Assembly: GCA_900315015.1 (NCBI GenBank)
Contig: OMXJ01000012.1
Coordinates: forward strand, 1-64,000
Source of the DNA: an uncultured Eubacteriales bacterium
GTDB lineage: Bacteria > Bacillota > Clostridia > Lachnospirales > Lachnospiraceae
Direction of reading: 5' to 3'
DNA length: 64,000 nt
A program made the position numbers and the translations under genes. Shown here piece after piece: positions 32,354 to 44,402 of this stretch. Each line of letters begins with the position of its first letter. Positions within the stretch are counted from its first letter, which is position 1. The notes under the pieces were generated by a model. The model did no database searches. It saw nothing but the letters and a program-made list of their open reading frames with translations, and was not told the origin of the DNA.

Positions 32354-33217
32354 TTACTGCTCATCTACCGGATGAAGATTCTTAAGAGAAATATCAAGTA
32401 TAGGTGCTGAATGAGTAAGAGCACCGCTGCTTATATAATCAACGCCAAGATCTACAAGTCTTGCTATATTCTCCTTAGTAACATTTCCTGAAACCTCGAC
32501 CTCAGCCCTTCCGGCTATGATTTCCATTGCCTTCTCCATGTCTTCATGTGACATATTATCAAGCATGATGATATCCGCACCTGCCTCTACAGCCTCGCGC
32601 ACCATATCAAGGTTCTCTACCTCTACCTCGATTTTTCTAACAAATGGTGCATAAGCCTTAGCCATAGTAACAGCCTCTTTAACACCGCCTGCTGCACCAA
32701 TGTGATTATCCTTTAAAAGAACACCATCTGAAAGATTATATCTGTGGTTATTTCCACCACCTACTCTTACTGAATATTTTTCAAAAATACGGTTATTAGG
32801 AGTTGTCTTTCTAGTATCAAGAAGCTTTGTCTTGCAGCCATCAAGTAATGATGCAACCTTATTGGTATAGCTTGCAATACCTGACATTCTCTGAAGATAG
32901 TTAAGTGCTGTTCTCTCTCCGCAAAGAAGCACTCTTATATCGCCGTAAACCTCTGCAAGAAGCTTTCCTTTTTCAACCTTATCGCCGTCCTTAGCATAAA
33001 AAACAACCTTTGTTTTTTCATCAAGAAGCTTAAAAACTCTTTCAAAGACCTGAAGACCGCAGATTATACCATCTTCCTTTGCAATAAGATCAACCTTTCC
33101 TGCCTTAGCCTCTGGCATTACTGAATTCGTACTGACATCCTCGCTTGAAATATCCTCTCTAAGAGCACTTTCAATAAGTGGATCAACATTTAATTTTAAA
33201 GTAACTGGATCAAACAT
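32354..33217 (-). CDS. nadC: Nicotinate-nucleotide pyrophosphorylase (NadC)
   Basis: Converts quinolinate and PRPP to nicotinate mononucleotide. It has 287 residues from the ATG at 33217 (MFDPVTLKLNVDPLIESALREDI). Four codons upstream another ATG exists, but it abuts the AAAGG sequence. Motifs include ALNYLQRMSGIASYT, LLDTRKTTPNNRIFEKYSVRVGGGNNHRYNLSDGVLLKDNH, EVEVENLDMV, and VDYISSGALTHSAPILDISL. It lies 19 bases after nadB. Confidence 0.95.
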   Translation of the reverse strand: MFDPVTLKLNVDPLIESALREDISSEDVSTNSVMPEAKAGKVDLIAKEDGIICGLQVFERVFKLLDEKTKVVFYAKDGDKVEKGKLLAEVYGDIRVLLCGERTALNYLQRMSGIASYTNKVASLLDGCKTKLLDTRKTTPNNRIFEKYSVRVGGGNNHRYNLSDGVLLKDNHIGAAGGVKEAVTMAKAYAPFVRKIEVEVENLDMVREAVEAGADIIMLDNMSHEDMEKAMEIIAGRAEVEVSGNVTKENIARLVDLGVDYISSGALTHSAPILDISLKNLHPVDEQ

Positions 33218-33236
33218 ACAATTACACATCCTTTCG

Positions 33237-34706
33237 TCATTTATGATTTGCTTTAGCCTCTTCCTTTTCTCTCTTTATTCTTTCATATTCTTCTTCATCC
33301 TTGAAGCCCTCAGCGGCCTTATCTGCCTTTTGGATTTCCTCTCTGACAAGTCTTCTATACTTTTCAGTGATAGCATCATCATCCATGTAATTATCTAGCA
33401 AGACCTCTGAAAGTATTGCTGCTCTCTTATCCTCTTCGCAGTTTTCGCCCGTTGCAAAATTTATGCTTCCATAGCCTCCGCGGATGTAATTCTTAGTAAT
33501 ATCAAGAGCTGCCCTTTGTGCAAATACCATGCTCTCAAGCAGCGAATTGCTAGCAAGGCGGTTTCTTCCATGAACTCCGTTGCAGGCTGTTTCGCCTACT
33601 GCATAAAGCCTGCCCATGCTGGTCTTTGACTCATGATTTACCTTTATTCCTCCCATGAAATAGTGCTGAGCCGGAACAACCGGAATGCACTCATCAGAAG
33701 GATTATAGCCCATCTCTTCACAGTGCCCTACGATATTAGGAAAATGCTCCCTAAGTTCCTTAGGATCAATGGTCCTCATATCTTCCCATACATGAGAAGT
33801 ACCATCCTTTTCCATCTGCTCTCTTATGGCAGCAGTCAAAAGATCTCTTGGAATAAGCTCATTTACGAACCTTTTCATATTTTTGTCATAGAGCTTTGCG
33901 CCTTCACCTCGTACAGATTCAGAAATCAAAAAGCTTCTATCCTCTTCTCTCTCGCTATAAAAGGTAGTTGGATGGATCTGCACATAATTGATGTCTTTTA
34001 GCTCAATGTTATGCATTATCGCAATGGCAATGGAATCTCCTGTCAGATGACGGAAATTTGTTGAATGACGGTAAAGACCGCCGATGCCGCCAGTTGCTAA
34101 AATTGTCACATCTGCTTCGACCTTTTCAAGGATATTATCATCAAAGCCTGCTTCCTCCCTAGTAAGGCTCTTTCCACCCCTGGATATTCTGATTTCATCA
34201 GACTTTCTAATAATAGCGCCGTAGCAGACATTGTCCTTTTCAATAATATCAATCAGCTTTGTATATTCTACAAGTGTAACATTGTCAAGCTTCTTTACAG
34301 CTGCAAGAAGGTGACTGGTAATTTCCTTTCCTGTCACATCTTCGTGGTAGACTATGCGGTTGCCGCTATGTCCGCCCTCTTTGGTATAATCAAGGGTTCC
34401 ATCCGGATTCTTTGCAAAATCCGCACCTACGGCAATCAGATCTTTTAGCACGCGCTGAGAGCTTCTTATCATGATTTCTACTGAAACCGGGTCATTTTCA
34501 TAATGACCTGCCTTCATGGTATCCTCAAAGTAGCTTTCATAGTCGCCTTCTTCCTTTAACACGCACATACCGCCCTGCGCAAGAAAGGAATCATTGGTCT
34601 CAAGATCTCTCTTAGTTATCAACAGAATCTGCTTATCCCTAGGCAGGTTATAGGCGGCGTAAAGTGCCGAGCATCCGCTTCCTGCTATCAATACATCTGT
34701 CTTCAT
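33237..34706 (-). CDS. nadB: L-aspartate oxidase (NadB)
   Basis: Oxidises L-aspartate to iminoaspartate with FAD, first step of de novo NAD synthesis. It has 489 residues from the ATG at 34706 (AGAGGG eight bases upstream; earlier starts lack it). The FAD-binding N-terminus is DVLIAGSGCSALYAAYNLP. Later come QGGMCVLKEEGDYESYFEDTMKAG, VTILATGGIGGLYRHSTN, QIHPTTFY, RFVNELIPRDLLTAAI and HGRNRLASNSLLE. First gene of the operon. Confidence 0.95.
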   Translation of the reverse strand: MKTDVLIAGSGCSALYAAYNLPRDKQILLITKRDLETNDSFLAQGGMCVLKEEGDYESYFEDTMKAGHYENDPVSVEIMIRSSQRVLKDLIAVGADFAKNPDGTLDYTKEGGHSGNRIVYHEDVTGKEITSHLLAAVKKLDNVTLVEYTKLIDIIEKDNVCYGAIIRKSDEIRISRGGKSLTREEAGFDDNILEKVEADVTILATGGIGGLYRHSTNFRHLTGDSIAIAIMHNIELKDINYVQIHPTTFYSEREEDRSFLISESVRGEGAKLYDKNMKRFVNELIPRDLLTAAIREQMEKDGTSHVWEDMRTIDPKELREHFPNIVGHCEEMGYNPSDECIPVVPAQHYFMGGIKVNHESKTSMGRLYAVGETACNGVHGRNRLASNSLLESMVFAQRAALDITKNYIRGGYGSINFATGENCEEDKRAAILSEVLLDNYMDDDAITEKYRRLVREEIQKADKAAEGFKDEEEYERIKREKEEAKANHK

Positions 34707-34772
34707 ACGCATATCCCTCTTTGTATAATTCTGCAAAACACCGCAGGTTAAATATCTCACCTATTAATTGAC

Positions 34773-34858
34773 TGGTAACCTAGCTGATAATACCGTATCC
34801 ATTTAAATATGTGGTAATCTAGCTGATAATATCGTATCCATTTAAATATGTGGTAACC
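34773..34858. repeat. 39-bp tandem repeat, 2.2 copies, in the nadB leader
   Basis: TGGTAACCTAGCTGATAATA... begins at 34773, 34812 and (partial) 34851. The copies differ by two bases. The array lies between the promoter and the nadB start, so it is transcribed. Confidence 0.88.
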
Positions 34859-34879
34859 CGCAGTTGAAATATTGCAACT

Positions 34880-34908
34880 ATTATAACAGATAACTTTACA
34901 TCTGACAA
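34880..34908 (-). promoter_or_regulatory. nadBCA promoter
   Basis: On the minus strand TTGTCA (34903-34908), 17-base spacer, TATAAT (34880-34885). An AGTTG-n8-CAACT inverted repeat at 34862-34879 follows directly and could be an operator. Confidence 0.7.
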
Positions 34909-34945
34909 GACATCTGCAAAATTTTAATAAATAATTCTCAAAGGC

Positions 34946-35845
34946 TTAAACTTCAGTGACACTAAAATTATTAGAAATATCCTCTCCCTTTTTCCATGGA
35001 GTAAACTTCTCCGGCTTTATATGCGGACCGAATGTGCAGCCAATGTAGCTGCACTTACCGTAAGGTCTCCACGGACGAGCTAGAAATACTGAATTATCAG
35101 AGCAGTTTACAGTTGTAAAATTACAGTTTTTGAAGGTAAAGCCGGAATACCCCTCCTTATCAGGATTTTCCTCTGAAGGTGCACTTACATAACCATTAAT
35201 TCCACCCTCCGGCTGACCCTTTGTGGTAGAAATTATGTTACAGGCTGTAAAGGTGGCATTTCCTCCCCCAAAAATGAAATCAACATCTCCTGTAATGCTG
35301 CACTCTACGAAAAAGCTCTTTGTCGCAAGTCTTTCTAAATTCTGACCTGGCCCCTTAAAGCCATTTTCCTCACGCTCCTTTTCCGGGAGTGGTGCAAGAA
35401 AAAGCGTATCCTGAGCTGAAATCAGGCTTACATTTTCAGCAAAGCATCTTCTAGAATCCATATAAAGGGCAATTGCCTGACCTCTCTCCCCACCTGGCGC
35501 AGCCTCGTTCTTAATCGTCAAATTACTTAGCTTAAGACTTTTAGTGCGAAAATGCATCGTATAAGAATTAAAAGTGCCTCTCTTTACACCGTCCTCCATT
35601 ATGTCAAAGCCGCCTTCATTCCCTGTGATGACAGTATCCTTAGCTTCAATACCGCCGCCTTCAAGCTCAAGGTCGATTTCTCCGGTAAATGATACCTTCT
35701 CCCTATAGGTGCCAGGTGCAATATCTACCTTCACAATATCCTCATCAGTCTTAATTTTACCGCCTTCAATGTCCTTTTTGATTTCATCTAAAGCAGCATT
35801 AATCGATTTTCCAAGCTTTACATTCGCCTTATAAACTCTAACCAT
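34946..35845 (-). CDS. Pectinesterase (CE8), intracellular type
   Basis: De-esterifies methyl-galacturonate residues. It has 299 residues, with a right-handed beta-helix whose family motifs are SAQDTLFL (Gln and catalytic-region Asp), GDVDFIFGGGNATF (catalytic Asp) and ARPWRPYGKC (Arg, Trp). The N-terminus VRVYKANVKLGKSINAAL is not a signal peptide, so the enzyme probably works on imported methylated oligomers. GGGGG precedes the ATG. It is alone here, about 8 kb from the main pectin locus. Confidence 0.92.
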   Translation of the reverse strand: MVRVYKANVKLGKSINAALDEIKKDIEGGKIKTDEDIVKVDIAPGTYREKVSFTGEIDLELEGGGIEAKDTVITGNEGGFDIMEDGVKRGTFNSYTMHFRTKSLKLSNLTIKNEAAPGGERGQAIALYMDSRRCFAENVSLISAQDTLFLAPLPEKEREENGFKGPGQNLERLATKSFFVECSITGDVDFIFGGGNATFTACNIISTTKGQPEGGINGYVSAPSEENPDKEGYSGFTFKNCNFTTVNCSDNSVFLARPWRPYGKCSYIGCTFGPHIKPEKFTPWKKGEDISNNFSVTEV

Positions 35846-35898
35846 CTTAAACCCCCGTCTTTCATATTGTAGAAGTTATCAACATATCCTCCACTGCG

Positions 35899-35991
35899 AT
35901 CTACTTAAAATACTACCACAAAACTATTCCTATTCTACGTTCAATAGCTTGATATGCTTTTCGCAATCTACTTAAAATACTACCACAAAAC
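35899..35991. repeat. 26-bp direct repeat, two copies
   Basis: ATCTACTTAAAATACTACCA... at 35899-35924 and 35966-35991, identical, period 67, between the rpoC terminator and the pectinesterase start. Confidence 0.88.
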
Positions 35992-36012
35992 CCGCTTCCC
36001 CGCAACTAGTAA

Positions 36013-36043
36013 TAAAAAAAAGGCAGCCCCTATCGGAACTGCC
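36013..36043 (-). terminator. Terminator of rpoBC
   Basis: GGCAGCCCC (36022-36030) pairs with GGAACTGCC (36035-36043; two G-U pairs on the transcript). Read leftward a T8 run follows. Confidence 0.8.
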
Positions 36044-36069
36044 CTTTTCTTATTTTAAGGAGAAGTCAA

Positions 36070-39000
36070 TTACTTCTTCTTTTTCTTTTTCTTCTTTGAA
36101 TCATCGTCTGAAAAATCATCAAAATCTTCATCTTCATCATCATCAAGGATTGTATTGGCAACTGCCTCAAGATCAAGCTCATCAGTTTCCTCTTCATCCA
36201 TTGCTTCGCTTAAGTCGATAAGTGGACCATCACCGTCATCACCGTCGCTATCAGCATCAGCGTTAGACTCATCAGCTGTAAAGCCGCCCTCAGCAAAATC
36301 TTCCTCCTCTGAGAAATCAAGCTGCTCAGGTACCTCATTATCTGTTGAGAGACTAAGGTCGCGGTAAACCTTCATACCAGTACCAGCTGGGATAAGCTTA
36401 CCAAGGATAACATTTTCCTTAAGACCCATAAGGTGGTCAACCTTACCCTTAATAGCAGCATCTGTAAGAACTCTTGTTGTCTCCTGGAAAGAAGCTGCTG
36501 AAAGGAATGAACTTGTTGCAAGAGCTGCCTTTGTGATACCAAGGATGATCTGCTCGCACTCTGGAGGAGTCTTACCTTCCTTAGTAAGTCTCTTAACCTC
36601 GTCGTCAAACTCAAGGTAATCATGCTGCTCACCAGGAAGCCAATCTGAATCTCCGCTTTCTGTAATGTGAACGTTCTTGAGCATCTGATGTACGATAATC
36701 TCGATATGCTTATCACAAATATCAACACCCTGTGTTCTATAAACACGCTGTACTTCGTTAAGGATATAATCCTGAACTGCATTAACACCATTAATTCTCA
36801 TGATATCATGAGGATCAATTGAACCCTCAGTAATAGGCTCACCAGCCTTGATGTAATAATCACCGCCTTCAGCGATAGCTGGAATAATCTTTGAGTCTAC
36901 CGGGATAATGTAAGGCTTCTGAACTCCATCATCACCTACAACAGTAACGATGTACTGAACCTTCTCATTAGCCTTTCTATTCTTGTTCTTCTCCTGAACG
37001 TCACATCTACCTGAAATTTCAGAAACGATAGCAACACCCTTTGGCTTACGAGCTTCGAAAAGTTCTTCTACTCTAGGAAGACCCTGTGTAATGTTAGCAC
37101 CGGCACCACCACCAGTATGGAAGGTTCTCATTGTAAGCTGAGTACCTGGCTCACCGATTGACTGAGCTGCGATAATACCAACAGCCTCACCTACCTGAAC
37201 AGGCTCACCTGTAGCAAGGTTACGTCCATAACACTTAGCGCAGACACCTGCATGGTTACGACATGTAAGAACTGTACGGATTTTAACTGTAGCATTGTCT
37301 CCTGCTTCCTTGATCTTACTAGTAGCCATGATCTTCTTAGCACGAGCCGGAGTAATCATATGGTTACGCTTAACAATCATATTTCCATTATCGTCATAGA
37401 TTGTTTCGCATGAATATCTACCTGTAATACGCTCTTCAAGGCTCTCAACGTCTTCCTTACCGTTCTTGATAGCCTTTACCCACATACCTGGGATTTCCTT
37501 CTCATCAACACCATCCCAGCAATCCTTCTCACGAATGATAAGCTCCTGAGATACATCGACAAGACGTCTTGTAAGGTAACCAGAGTCGGCTGTTCTAAGA
37601 GCTGTATCTGAGAGACCCTTACGAGCACCATGTGCTGAAATGAAGTATTCGAGAACGTCGAAACCTTCACGGAAGTTAGCCTTGATAGGAAGTTCGATTG
37701 TACGACCTGTTGTATCAGCCATAAGACCCTTCATACCTGCAAGCTGCTTGATCTGCTGGTTAGAACCACGGGCACCAGAGTTAGCCATCATGTAGATTGG
37801 GTTGTAATGGTCAAGACCTGCAAGAAGCTTAGTCTTAAGGAGTTCATCAGTCTCTTCCCAAACCTTAACTGTTTCCTTGTAACGCTCATCTTCTGTAACG
37901 TTACCACGTCTATAATCCTTCTGGATTCTTTCAACCTTCTTATCAGCCTCTGCAATGATTTCCTTCTTGTCGCCAGGAATTGTCATATCTGCGATAGAAA
38001 CTGTAAGACCTGAAAGTGTTGAATACTTATAACCTACTGCCTTGATCTTATCGAGCATGTCAGCTGTAGCTGTGCCGCCATGAATATTAATGCTTCTCTC
38101 GATGATCTGCTTTAACTGCTTCTTTGCGATACGGAAGCCTATTTCCGGCTCAAGGAAGTTCTCAGGCTTTGTTCTGTCAACAAAACCAAGATCCTGAGGA
38201 ATAAGCTCGTTGTAAAGAAGTCTACCTACTGTAGATGTAACTACCTTTGAAACATACTCATAGTCATCCGGGTCTGCGCCATCCGGGATCTTATCAAATG
38301 GAATGATTGGCTGTCCATCTGGAACGTTCTTAAGACGATAAGCTCCCATATGAACTCTGATCTTCTGATGAAGAGTAATTTCATTATTTTCATAAGCAAG
38401 GAAAGCTGTGTTGAAATCCTCATAGTAAAGACCGAAAAGATCCTTAGGTCTACAAATGATTACTCTCTGTGCACCCTTCTCTGCATCAACGTTTACTCTA
38501 TACTTAATGAGACTATATTCTGACAATACCTCATCCATTGAGATCTTGCCAGCATTTAACTGATCATAAGACTCATTGATTGCTGCCTTAACTTCCTCTT
38601 CTGTTGTATAAACTGGGGCATCCTTAAGCTTTTCAGCGATCTCTGGATCTTCTGATAAGTCGATATCGTGACCAATTGTAAGATAGTACATACCAAGGAT
38701 CATATCCTGTGTAGGAACTGCAACCGGCTCACCATCTGATGGCTTAAGAAGGTTGTTAGAAGAGAGCATGAGGAAACGACACTCAGCCTGTGCTTCTACT
38801 GAAAGAGGTACATGGATAGCCATCTGGTCACCGTCGAAGTCGGCGTTGAAGGCTGTACATGCAAGTGGATGAAGCTTTAAAGCCTTACCTTCTACAAGGA
38901 TCGGCTCAAATGCCTGAATACCAAGTCTGTGAAGTGTAGGTGCACGGTTAAGCATAACTGGATGCTCTGTAATAACATCCTCAAGTACATCCCAAACATC

Positions 39001-40257
39001 AGGTTCAAGTCTCTCAACCATCTTCTTTGCCTGCTTAACGTTTAATGCCTTCTCCTGCTTTACAAGCTCATGCATAACGAAAGGCTTGAAAAGCTCGATA
39101 GCCATTTCCTTTGGCACACCGCACTGATAAATTTTCATTTCCGGGCCTACGCAGATAACTGAACGTCCTGAATAGTCAACACGCTTACCAAGAAGGTTCT
39201 GACGGAAACGTCCCTGCTTACCCTTAAGGAGATCAGAAAGTGACTTAAGGGCTCTGTTTCCAGGGCCTGTAACTGGCTTTCCTCTTCTACCATTATCGAT
39301 AAGAGCATCTACTGCTTCCTGAAGCATTCTCTTCTCATTGCGGACAATGATTTCAGGAGCATGAAGATCTAATAATCTCTTTAAACGATTGTTTCTATTA
39401 ATGATACGTCTGTAAAGGTCGTTCATGTCTGATGTAGCGAATCTGCCACCATCGAGCTGAACCATAGGACGAAGATCAGGTGGAAGAACAGGGATTCTCT
39501 GAAGAATCATCCATTCCGGCTTATTTCCTGACTTTCTGAAAGCCTCTACAACCTCAAGTCTCTTGATGGCACGGGCACGAACCTGGCCAGACTTGTCTGT
39601 AACCTCCTTGCGGAGCTGCTCTGAAAGAGCCTCCATATCTACCTTCTGAAGAAGTTCAAGGATAGCTTCAGCACCCATTGCTGCTCTGAAAGAGTCCTCG
39701 CCATACTTCTCAACGAGCTCATGATACTGAGCCTCTGTAAGGATATCCTTTTCCTTAAGATCTGTAAGGATCTTAACACCTTCCTTACTCTTTGAATCCT
39801 CTTCGATCTGAACCTTACCTGGATCAAGAACGATATATGCACCAAAGTAAAGAACTCTCTCAAGAGCCTTTGGTGTGATGTCAAGAAGAAGACCCATACG
39901 GCTAGGAATACCCTTGAAATACCAAATATGTGAAACAGGAGCTGCAAGATCGATATGACCCATTCTCTCACGTCTTACTGCTGCCTTTGTAACTTCAACG
40001 CCGCACTTATCGCAGACAACGCCCTTATAACGAACCTTTTTATACTTTCCGCAGTGACATTCCCAGTCCTTAGTAGGTCCGAAAATTCTTTCGCAGAAAA
40101 GACCATTTGTCTCTGGTTTAAGAGTTCTATAATTGATTGTCTCAGGCTTAGTTACCTCTCCATGTGACCAAGCTTTGATCTTCTCAGGAGATGCGAGGTT
40201 GATCTTTATGGAATCATAAGTTATTGATGCATTATTTTCAGCAATTTCCATTGGCAT
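36070..40257 (-). CDS. rpoC: DNA-directed RNA polymerase beta' subunit
   Basis: Largest subunit of RNA polymerase, 1395 residues from the ATG at 40257 (AAAGGA nine bases upstream). The N-terminal zinc site uses C67, C69, C82 and C85. The Mg-binding NADFDGDQM is at 471-479. The trigger-loop region and the second zinc site ([19 protein letters not shown]) follow. The C-terminus carries a strongly acidic extension of about 60 residues ending in eight lysines, beyond the usual core. It follows rpoB after a 147-base gap with palindromic repeats. Confidence 0.98.
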   Translation of the reverse strand: MPMEIAENNASITYDSIKINLASPEKIKAWSHGEVTKPETINYRTLKPETNGLFCERIFGPTKDWECHCGKYKKVRYKGVVCDKCGVEVTKAAVRRERMGHIDLAAPVSHIWYFKGIPSRMGLLLDITPKALERVLYFGAYIVLDPGKVQIEEDSKSKEGVKILTDLKEKDILTEAQYHELVEKYGEDSFRAAMGAEAILELLQKVDMEALSEQLRKEVTDKSGQVRARAIKRLEVVEAFRKSGNKPEWMILQRIPVLPPDLRPMVQLDGGRFATSDMNDLYRRIINRNNRLKRLLDLHAPEIIVRNEKRMLQEAVDALIDNGRRGKPVTGPGNRALKSLSDLLKGKQGRFRQNLLGKRVDYSGRSVICVGPEMKIYQCGVPKEMAIELFKPFVMHELVKQEKALNVKQAKKMVERLEPDVWDVLEDVITEHPVMLNRAPTLHRLGIQAFEPILVEGKALKLHPLACTAFNADFDGDQMAIHVPLSVEAQAECRFLMLSSNNLLKPSDGEPVAVPTQDMILGMYYLTIGHDIDLSEDPEIAEKLKDAPVYTTEEEVKAAINESYDQLNAGKISMDEVLSEYSLIKYRVNVDAEKGAQRVIICRPKDLFGLYYEDFNTAFLAYENNEITLHQKIRVHMGAYRLKNVPDGQPIIPFDKIPDGADPDDYEYVSKVVTSTVGRLLYNELIPQDLGFVDRTKPENFLEPEIGFRIAKKQLKQIIERSINIHGGTATADMLDKIKAVGYKYSTLSGLTVSIADMTIPGDKKEIIAEADKKVERIQKDYRRGNVTEDERYKETVKVWEETDELLKTKLLAGLDHYNPIYMMANSGARGSNQQIKQLAGMKGLMADTTGRTIELPIKANFREGFDVLEYFISAHGARKGLSDTALRTADSGYLTRRLVDVSQELIIREKDCWDGVDEKEIPGMWVKAIKNGKEDVESLEERITGRYSCETIYDDNGNMIVKRNHMITPARAKKIMATSKIKEAGDNATVKIRTVLTCRNHAGVCAKCYGRNLATGEPVQVGEAVGIIAAQSIGEPGTQLTMRTFHTGGGAGANITQGLPRVEELFEARKPKGVAIVSEISGRCDVQEKNKNRKANEKVQYIVTVVGDDGVQKPYIIPVDSKIIPAIAEGGDYYIKAGEPITEGSIDPHDIMRINGVNAVQDYILNEVQRVYRTQGVDICDKHIEIIVHQMLKNVHITESGDSDWLPGEQHDYLEFDDEVKRLTKEGKTPPECEQIILGITKAALATSSFLSAASFQETTRVLTDAAIKGKVDHLMGLKENVILGKLIPAGTGMKVYRDLSLSTDNEVPEQLDFSEEEDFAEGGFTADESNADADSDGDDGDGPLIDLSEAMDEEETDELDLEAVANTILDDDEDEDFDDFSDDDSKKKKKKKK

Positions 40258-40303
40258 TATGCACATTCCTTTCTAGATAAACTACCTGATGCTAAAGGCC
40301 TAA

Positions 40304-40370
40304 CTTAGCTATGCTAAGTTAAGCTTAGCTATGCTAAGTTAAGCTATGCTAAGTTAAGCTTAGCTAAAGC
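40304..40370. repeat. 20-bp palindromic tandem repeat between rpoB and rpoC
   Basis: CTTAGCTATGCTAAGTTAAG at 40304 and 40324, a shortened copy (missing five bases) at 40344 and a partial at 40359. Each unit contains the palindrome CTTAGC-AT-GCTAAG, so the transcript could form a row of short hairpins. Confidence 0.88.
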
Positions 40371-40404
40371 CTTTAGCCAGGGTTATATGCTAATTAATTT
40401 TAAA

Positions 40405-43400
40405 TTACTGATCGTCGTCAGAATCGAAACCAGCTTCACCGAAGCCTGATGAACCAAAGTCATCGCCTCCGAAATCAGGAGTAGCTGTATATCCGTCCTC
40501 AAAATTATCGAGATTGTCGTCCTCAGCGCCTTCTGTGAATCTGTATCCATTGCCGCCAAGTTCCTGCTCGTTCATTTCGTCGTCAGTGCTAATCATTGCC
40601 TTGATTTCTCTATTATCTGTGCCCTCAACGTCTTCATTGAGTTCAATTTCATTACCATTTTCATCAAGAACTGAAACATCAAGAGCAAGGCTCTGAAGTT
40701 CCTTAAGGAGAACCTTGAATGACTCTGGGATACCAGGCTCTTCAATATTCTCACCCTTAATGATTGCTTCGTATGTCTTTACACGGCCTACAATATCATC
40801 TGACTTAACAGTAAGGATTTCCTGAAGTACGTGTGATGCACCGTAACCCTCAAGAGCCCAAACTTCCATTTCTCCGAAACGCTGTCCACCGAACTGTGCC
40901 TTACCACCAAGTGGCTGCTGTGTAACAAGTGAGTAAGGACCTGTTGAACGTGCATGGATCTTATCGTCAACAAGATGGTGCAGCTTTAAGTAATGCATGA
41001 AACCGATTGTTGTCCTATTAGCGAATGGCTGGCCTGTACGACCGTCTCTGAGCTGTACCTTACCATCGAGACCGATACGTACGCCCTTCCATTCTTCTCT
41101 ATGTGCCTGATTCTTAACGAGATAATTCATGAAATCATCTGGGATAATTCCATTGTACTTATCCTGGAAATCTTCAAGCTTAATATTTGCATAATCATCA
41201 GCAAGCTGAAGCATGTCTCTGATATCCTGCTCAGATGCTCCATCGAATACTGGTGATGAAATGTTAATACCAAGAACTTTAGCTGCAAGTGAAAGGTGTA
41301 TCTCGAGCACCTGACCGATGTTCATTCGAGAAGGAACGCCGAGTGGGTTAAGAACGATATCAAGAGGTCTACCATTTGGAAGGAATGGCATATCTTCAAC
41401 TGGAAGTACTCTTGAAACGACACCCTTATTTCCATGACGTCCGGCCATCTTATCACCTGGCTGGATCTTTCTCTTCTGTAAAATATAAACTCTGACAGAC
41501 TTATTAACGCCTGCTGAAAGCTCATCTGAATTTTCTCTTGTGAAGGTCTTTGTTGCAACAACAATACCATACTCACCGTGTGGAACCTTAAGAGAAGTAT
41601 CTCTTACTTCTCTAGACTTTTCTGCAAAGATTGCACGAAGAAGTCTTTCTTCTGCTGTAAGCTCTGTCTCTCCCTTAGGAGTAACCTTACCAACAAGGAT
41701 ATCACCTGCACGAACCTCTGCACCGATACGGATTACACCGTCTTCGTCGAGATCCTTAAGAGCATCGTCACCAACACCTGGAACGTCTCTTGTGATATCT
41801 TCTGCGCCAAGCTTTGTATCGCGGGCTTCGCATGTAAATTCTTCGATATGTACTGATGTGAAAAGATCATCACGTACACAGCGCTCGCTGATAAGAACAG
41901 CATCCTCGTAGTTGTAACCTTCCCATGTCATGAAACCGATGAGAGGGTTCTTACCAAGGCTGAGCTCTCCGCCGCAGGTTGATGGACCATCTGCAATAAC
42001 CTGACCCTTCTTTACCTTGTCGCCCTTATTAACGATAGGACGCTGGTTATATGAAGTACCCTGGTTACTTCTCTGATACTTCATGAGCTTATAATCTTCA
42101 GTTGCTCCTTCATCATTCTGAACGATGATTTCGTTAGAAGAAACTGATGTAACTGTACCATTGCTCTTTGCAAGAACTGTAACACCTGAGTCCTTAGCTG
42201 CCTTTTCTGACATGCCTGTATCAATAACGGCTGCTTCTGTGAAAAGAAGTGGAACTGCCTGACGCTGCATGTTTGATCCCATGAGGGCACGTGTAGCATC
42301 GTCGTTCTGAAGGAAAGGTACCATTGATGTAGCAACTGAGAATACCATTCTTGGTGATACATCCATAAGGTCGATTCTGTTCTTTGCAAAAGTTGCTGTT
42401 TCTGTACGATAACGTCCTGAAACATTCTTGTTGAGGAAATGTCCTTCGTCATCGAGTTCTGTATTAGCCTGAGCTACTACATATTTATCTTCTTCATCTG
42501 CTGTGATGTAGATTGTCTTATCTGTAACACGTGGATTTTCCTTATCTGTTTTATCAACAACTCTATAAGGTGCCTCGATGAAGCCGTACTTATTGATTCT
42601 TGCATAAGATGCAAGTGAGTTGATAAGACCGATGTTAGGACCTTCAGGTGTTTCTACAGGACACATTCTTCCATAGTGAGTATAGTGTACGTCACGAACC
42701 TCGAAGCCGGCACGGTCTCTAGAAAGACCACCAGGACCAAGAGCTGAAAGACGTCTCTTATGAGTAAGCTCACTAAGAGGATTGTTGTGATCCATGAACT
42801 GTGAAAGCTGTGAACTACCGAAGAACTCCTTTATGGCTGATGTAACAGGCTTGATATTGATAAGGCTCTCTGGCTTTACCTGATCTGGATCGGTTGTACC
42901 CATTCTTTCACGTACAACTCTTTCAAGTCTTGCCATACCGATTCTGTACTGATTCTGGAGAAGTTCTCCTACAGCTCTGATACGACGGTTTCCAAGATGA
43001 TCGATGTCATCCTTTGTACCAATACCGTATTCGAGATGCATGTTGTAGTTAACAGTTGCAATTATATCTTCGAATGTAATGTGCTTTGGAATAAGATCTC
43101 TGATATCACGCTTGATTGCTGCCTTGATATCGTCAATATTACTATTATCACGGATGATGCCTTCAAGAACAGGGTAATAAACCTCATTCTCTGTTATTCC
43201 GAGATCCTTCTTTTCTTCTGCAGAAAGCTTTACATATGCATCGATGTCTACCATGAGATTTGAGATTACCTTCTCATTCTTTTCATCTGTCTGGATCATT
43301 ACATATGGAACAGCACTGTCCTGGATTGTTGTAGCAAGCTTTTCATCTACAACTGTTCCAGCCTCTGCGAGAATTTCACCGTCTCTATTTACTACTGTCT

Positions 43401-44280
43401 CTGCTAATACATGGCCAGTAATTCTGCTCTTTAAATGAAGCTTCTTATTGAACTTGTAACGGCCAACATGTGCAAGATCGTAACGACGTGCATCATAGAA
43501 CATGCCATCGATGAGCTGCTGTGCTGAATCTTCACTTAAAGGCTCACCTGGACGAAGCTTTCTATAAAGCTCAAGAAGACCTTCACGATGTGAAGTTGTG
43601 CTATCCTTTGAATAGCTTGCCTTGATCTTTTCTTCGTCACCGAACATTTCATCGATTTCCTGGTTTGTTCCGAGACCGATTGCACGAAGGAATACTGTGA
43701 TAGGTACCTTACGATTACGGTCTACATGTACGTAGAAGATGTTATTGGCATCTGTTTCATATTCAAGCCAGGCACCTCTGTTAGGAATAACCTGACATGA
43801 GTACATGTTCTTACCGTTCTTATCATGTGTTATATCATAATAAATTCCAGGAGAACGAACAAGCTGGCTGACGATTACACGCTCTGCACCGTTTATTACA
43901 AATGTACCAGTCGGTGTCATGATAGGCATTTCGCCCATGAAGATCTCACGTTCTGTAACTTCGTCCTTTTCCTTATTATGAAGACGAACCTTTACATTCA
44001 TAGGTGCTGAAAATGTTGCATCACGTTCCTTACATTCAGCTATCGTATACTTTGGCTCGCCAAGACTGAATGATAAAAATTCAAGACTGTATTTTCCGCC
44101 ATAGTCCTCGATAGGAGAAACGTCATGAAATACTTCTGTAAGGCCTTCACTAATAAACCATTGATGAGATACCTTCTGTACGTCAATGAGGTTTGGCATC
44201 TCAAGGACTTCTTTCTGGTGCGAAAAGCTCAAACGCTGTCCGCCGCCTACTGAGATAAGACGCATCCTTTTCTTCTCCAT
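40405..44280 (-). CDS. rpoB: DNA-directed RNA polymerase beta subunit
   Basis: RNA polymerase subunit of 1291 residues. The start at 44280 has AAGGAG nine bases upstream. Family hallmarks include [21 protein letters not shown], the rifampicin region [37 protein letters not shown] and the C-terminal [24 protein letters not shown]. In the rifampicin region the usual sensitive-type residues (Q, D, H, R, S) are present. The last 70 residues are acidic and Gly-rich, echoing the acidic tail of RpoC. A strong promoter lies directly upstream; rplJL are not next to it. Confidence 0.98.
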   Translation of the reverse strand: MEKKRMRLISVGGGQRLSFSHQKEVLEMPNLIDVQKVSHQWFISEGLTEVFHDVSPIEDYGGKYSLEFLSFSLGEPKYTIAECKERDATFSAPMNVKVRLHNKEKDEVTEREIFMGEMPIMTPTGTFVINGAERVIVSQLVRSPGIYYDITHDKNGKNMYSCQVIPNRGAWLEYETDANNIFYVHVDRNRKVPITVFLRAIGLGTNQEIDEMFGDEEKIKASYSKDSTTSHREGLLELYRKLRPGEPLSEDSAQQLIDGMFYDARRYDLAHVGRYKFNKKLHLKSRITGHVLAETVVNRDGEILAEAGTVVDEKLATTIQDSAVPYVMIQTDEKNEKVISNLMVDIDAYVKLSAEEKKDLGITENEVYYPVLEGIIRDNSNIDDIKAAIKRDIRDLIPKHITFEDIIATVNYNMHLEYGIGTKDDIDHLGNRRIRAVGELLQNQYRIGMARLERVVRERMGTTDPDQVKPESLINIKPVTSAIKEFFGSSQLSQFMDHNNPLSELTHKRRLSALGPGGLSRDRAGFEVRDVHYTHYGRMCPVETPEGPNIGLINSLASYARINKYGFIEAPYRVVDKTDKENPRVTDKTIYITADEEDKYVVAQANTELDDEGHFLNKNVSGRYRTETATFAKNRIDLMDVSPRMVFSVATSMVPFLQNDDATRALMGSNMQRQAVPLLFTEAAVIDTGMSEKAAKDSGVTVLAKSNGTVTSVSSNEIIVQNDEGATEDYKLMKYQRSNQGTSYNQRPIVNKGDKVKKGQVIADGPSTCGGELSLGKNPLIGFMTWEGYNYEDAVLISERCVRDDLFTSVHIEEFTCEARDTKLGAEDITRDVPGVGDDALKDLDEDGVIRIGAEVRAGDILVGKVTPKGETELTAEERLLRAIFAEKSREVRDTSLKVPHGEYGIVVATKTFTRENSDELSAGVNKSVRVYILQKRKIQPGDKMAGRHGNKGVVSRVLPVEDMPFLPNGRPLDIVLNPLGVPSRMNIGQVLEIHLSLAAKVLGINISSPVFDGASEQDIRDMLQLADDYANIKLEDFQDKYNGIIPDDFMNYLVKNQAHREEWKGVRIGLDGKVQLRDGRTGQPFANRTTIGFMHYLKLHHLVDDKIHARSTGPYSLVTQQPLGGKAQFGGQRFGEMEVWALEGYGASHVLQEILTVKSDDIVGRVKTYEAIIKGENIEEPGIPESFKVLLKELQSLALDVSVLDENGNEIELNEDVEGTDNREIKAMISTDDEMNEQELGGNGYRFTEGAEDDNLDNFEDGYTATPDFGGDDFGSSGFGEAGFDSDDDQ

Positions 44281-44331
44281 TAATGTCCACTCCTTGAATT
44301 AGATTGTTTATATAAAAAGTAATAAAAACTG

Positions 44332-44360
44332 TTTACTTTTTGCGATTTATGTGGTAGAAT
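44332..44360 (+). promoter_or_regulatory. Possible promoter of the 1016-residue protein gene
   Basis: TTTACT (44332-44337), 17-base spacer, TAGAAT (44355-44360). The -35 match is weak. It would overlap the rpoB leader on the other strand and give a leader of about 210 bases. Confidence 0.4.
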
Positions 44361-44402
44361 AAAAGCTGATGGCATAATACTCCACATAAAGGCGCATTAT
44401 TC

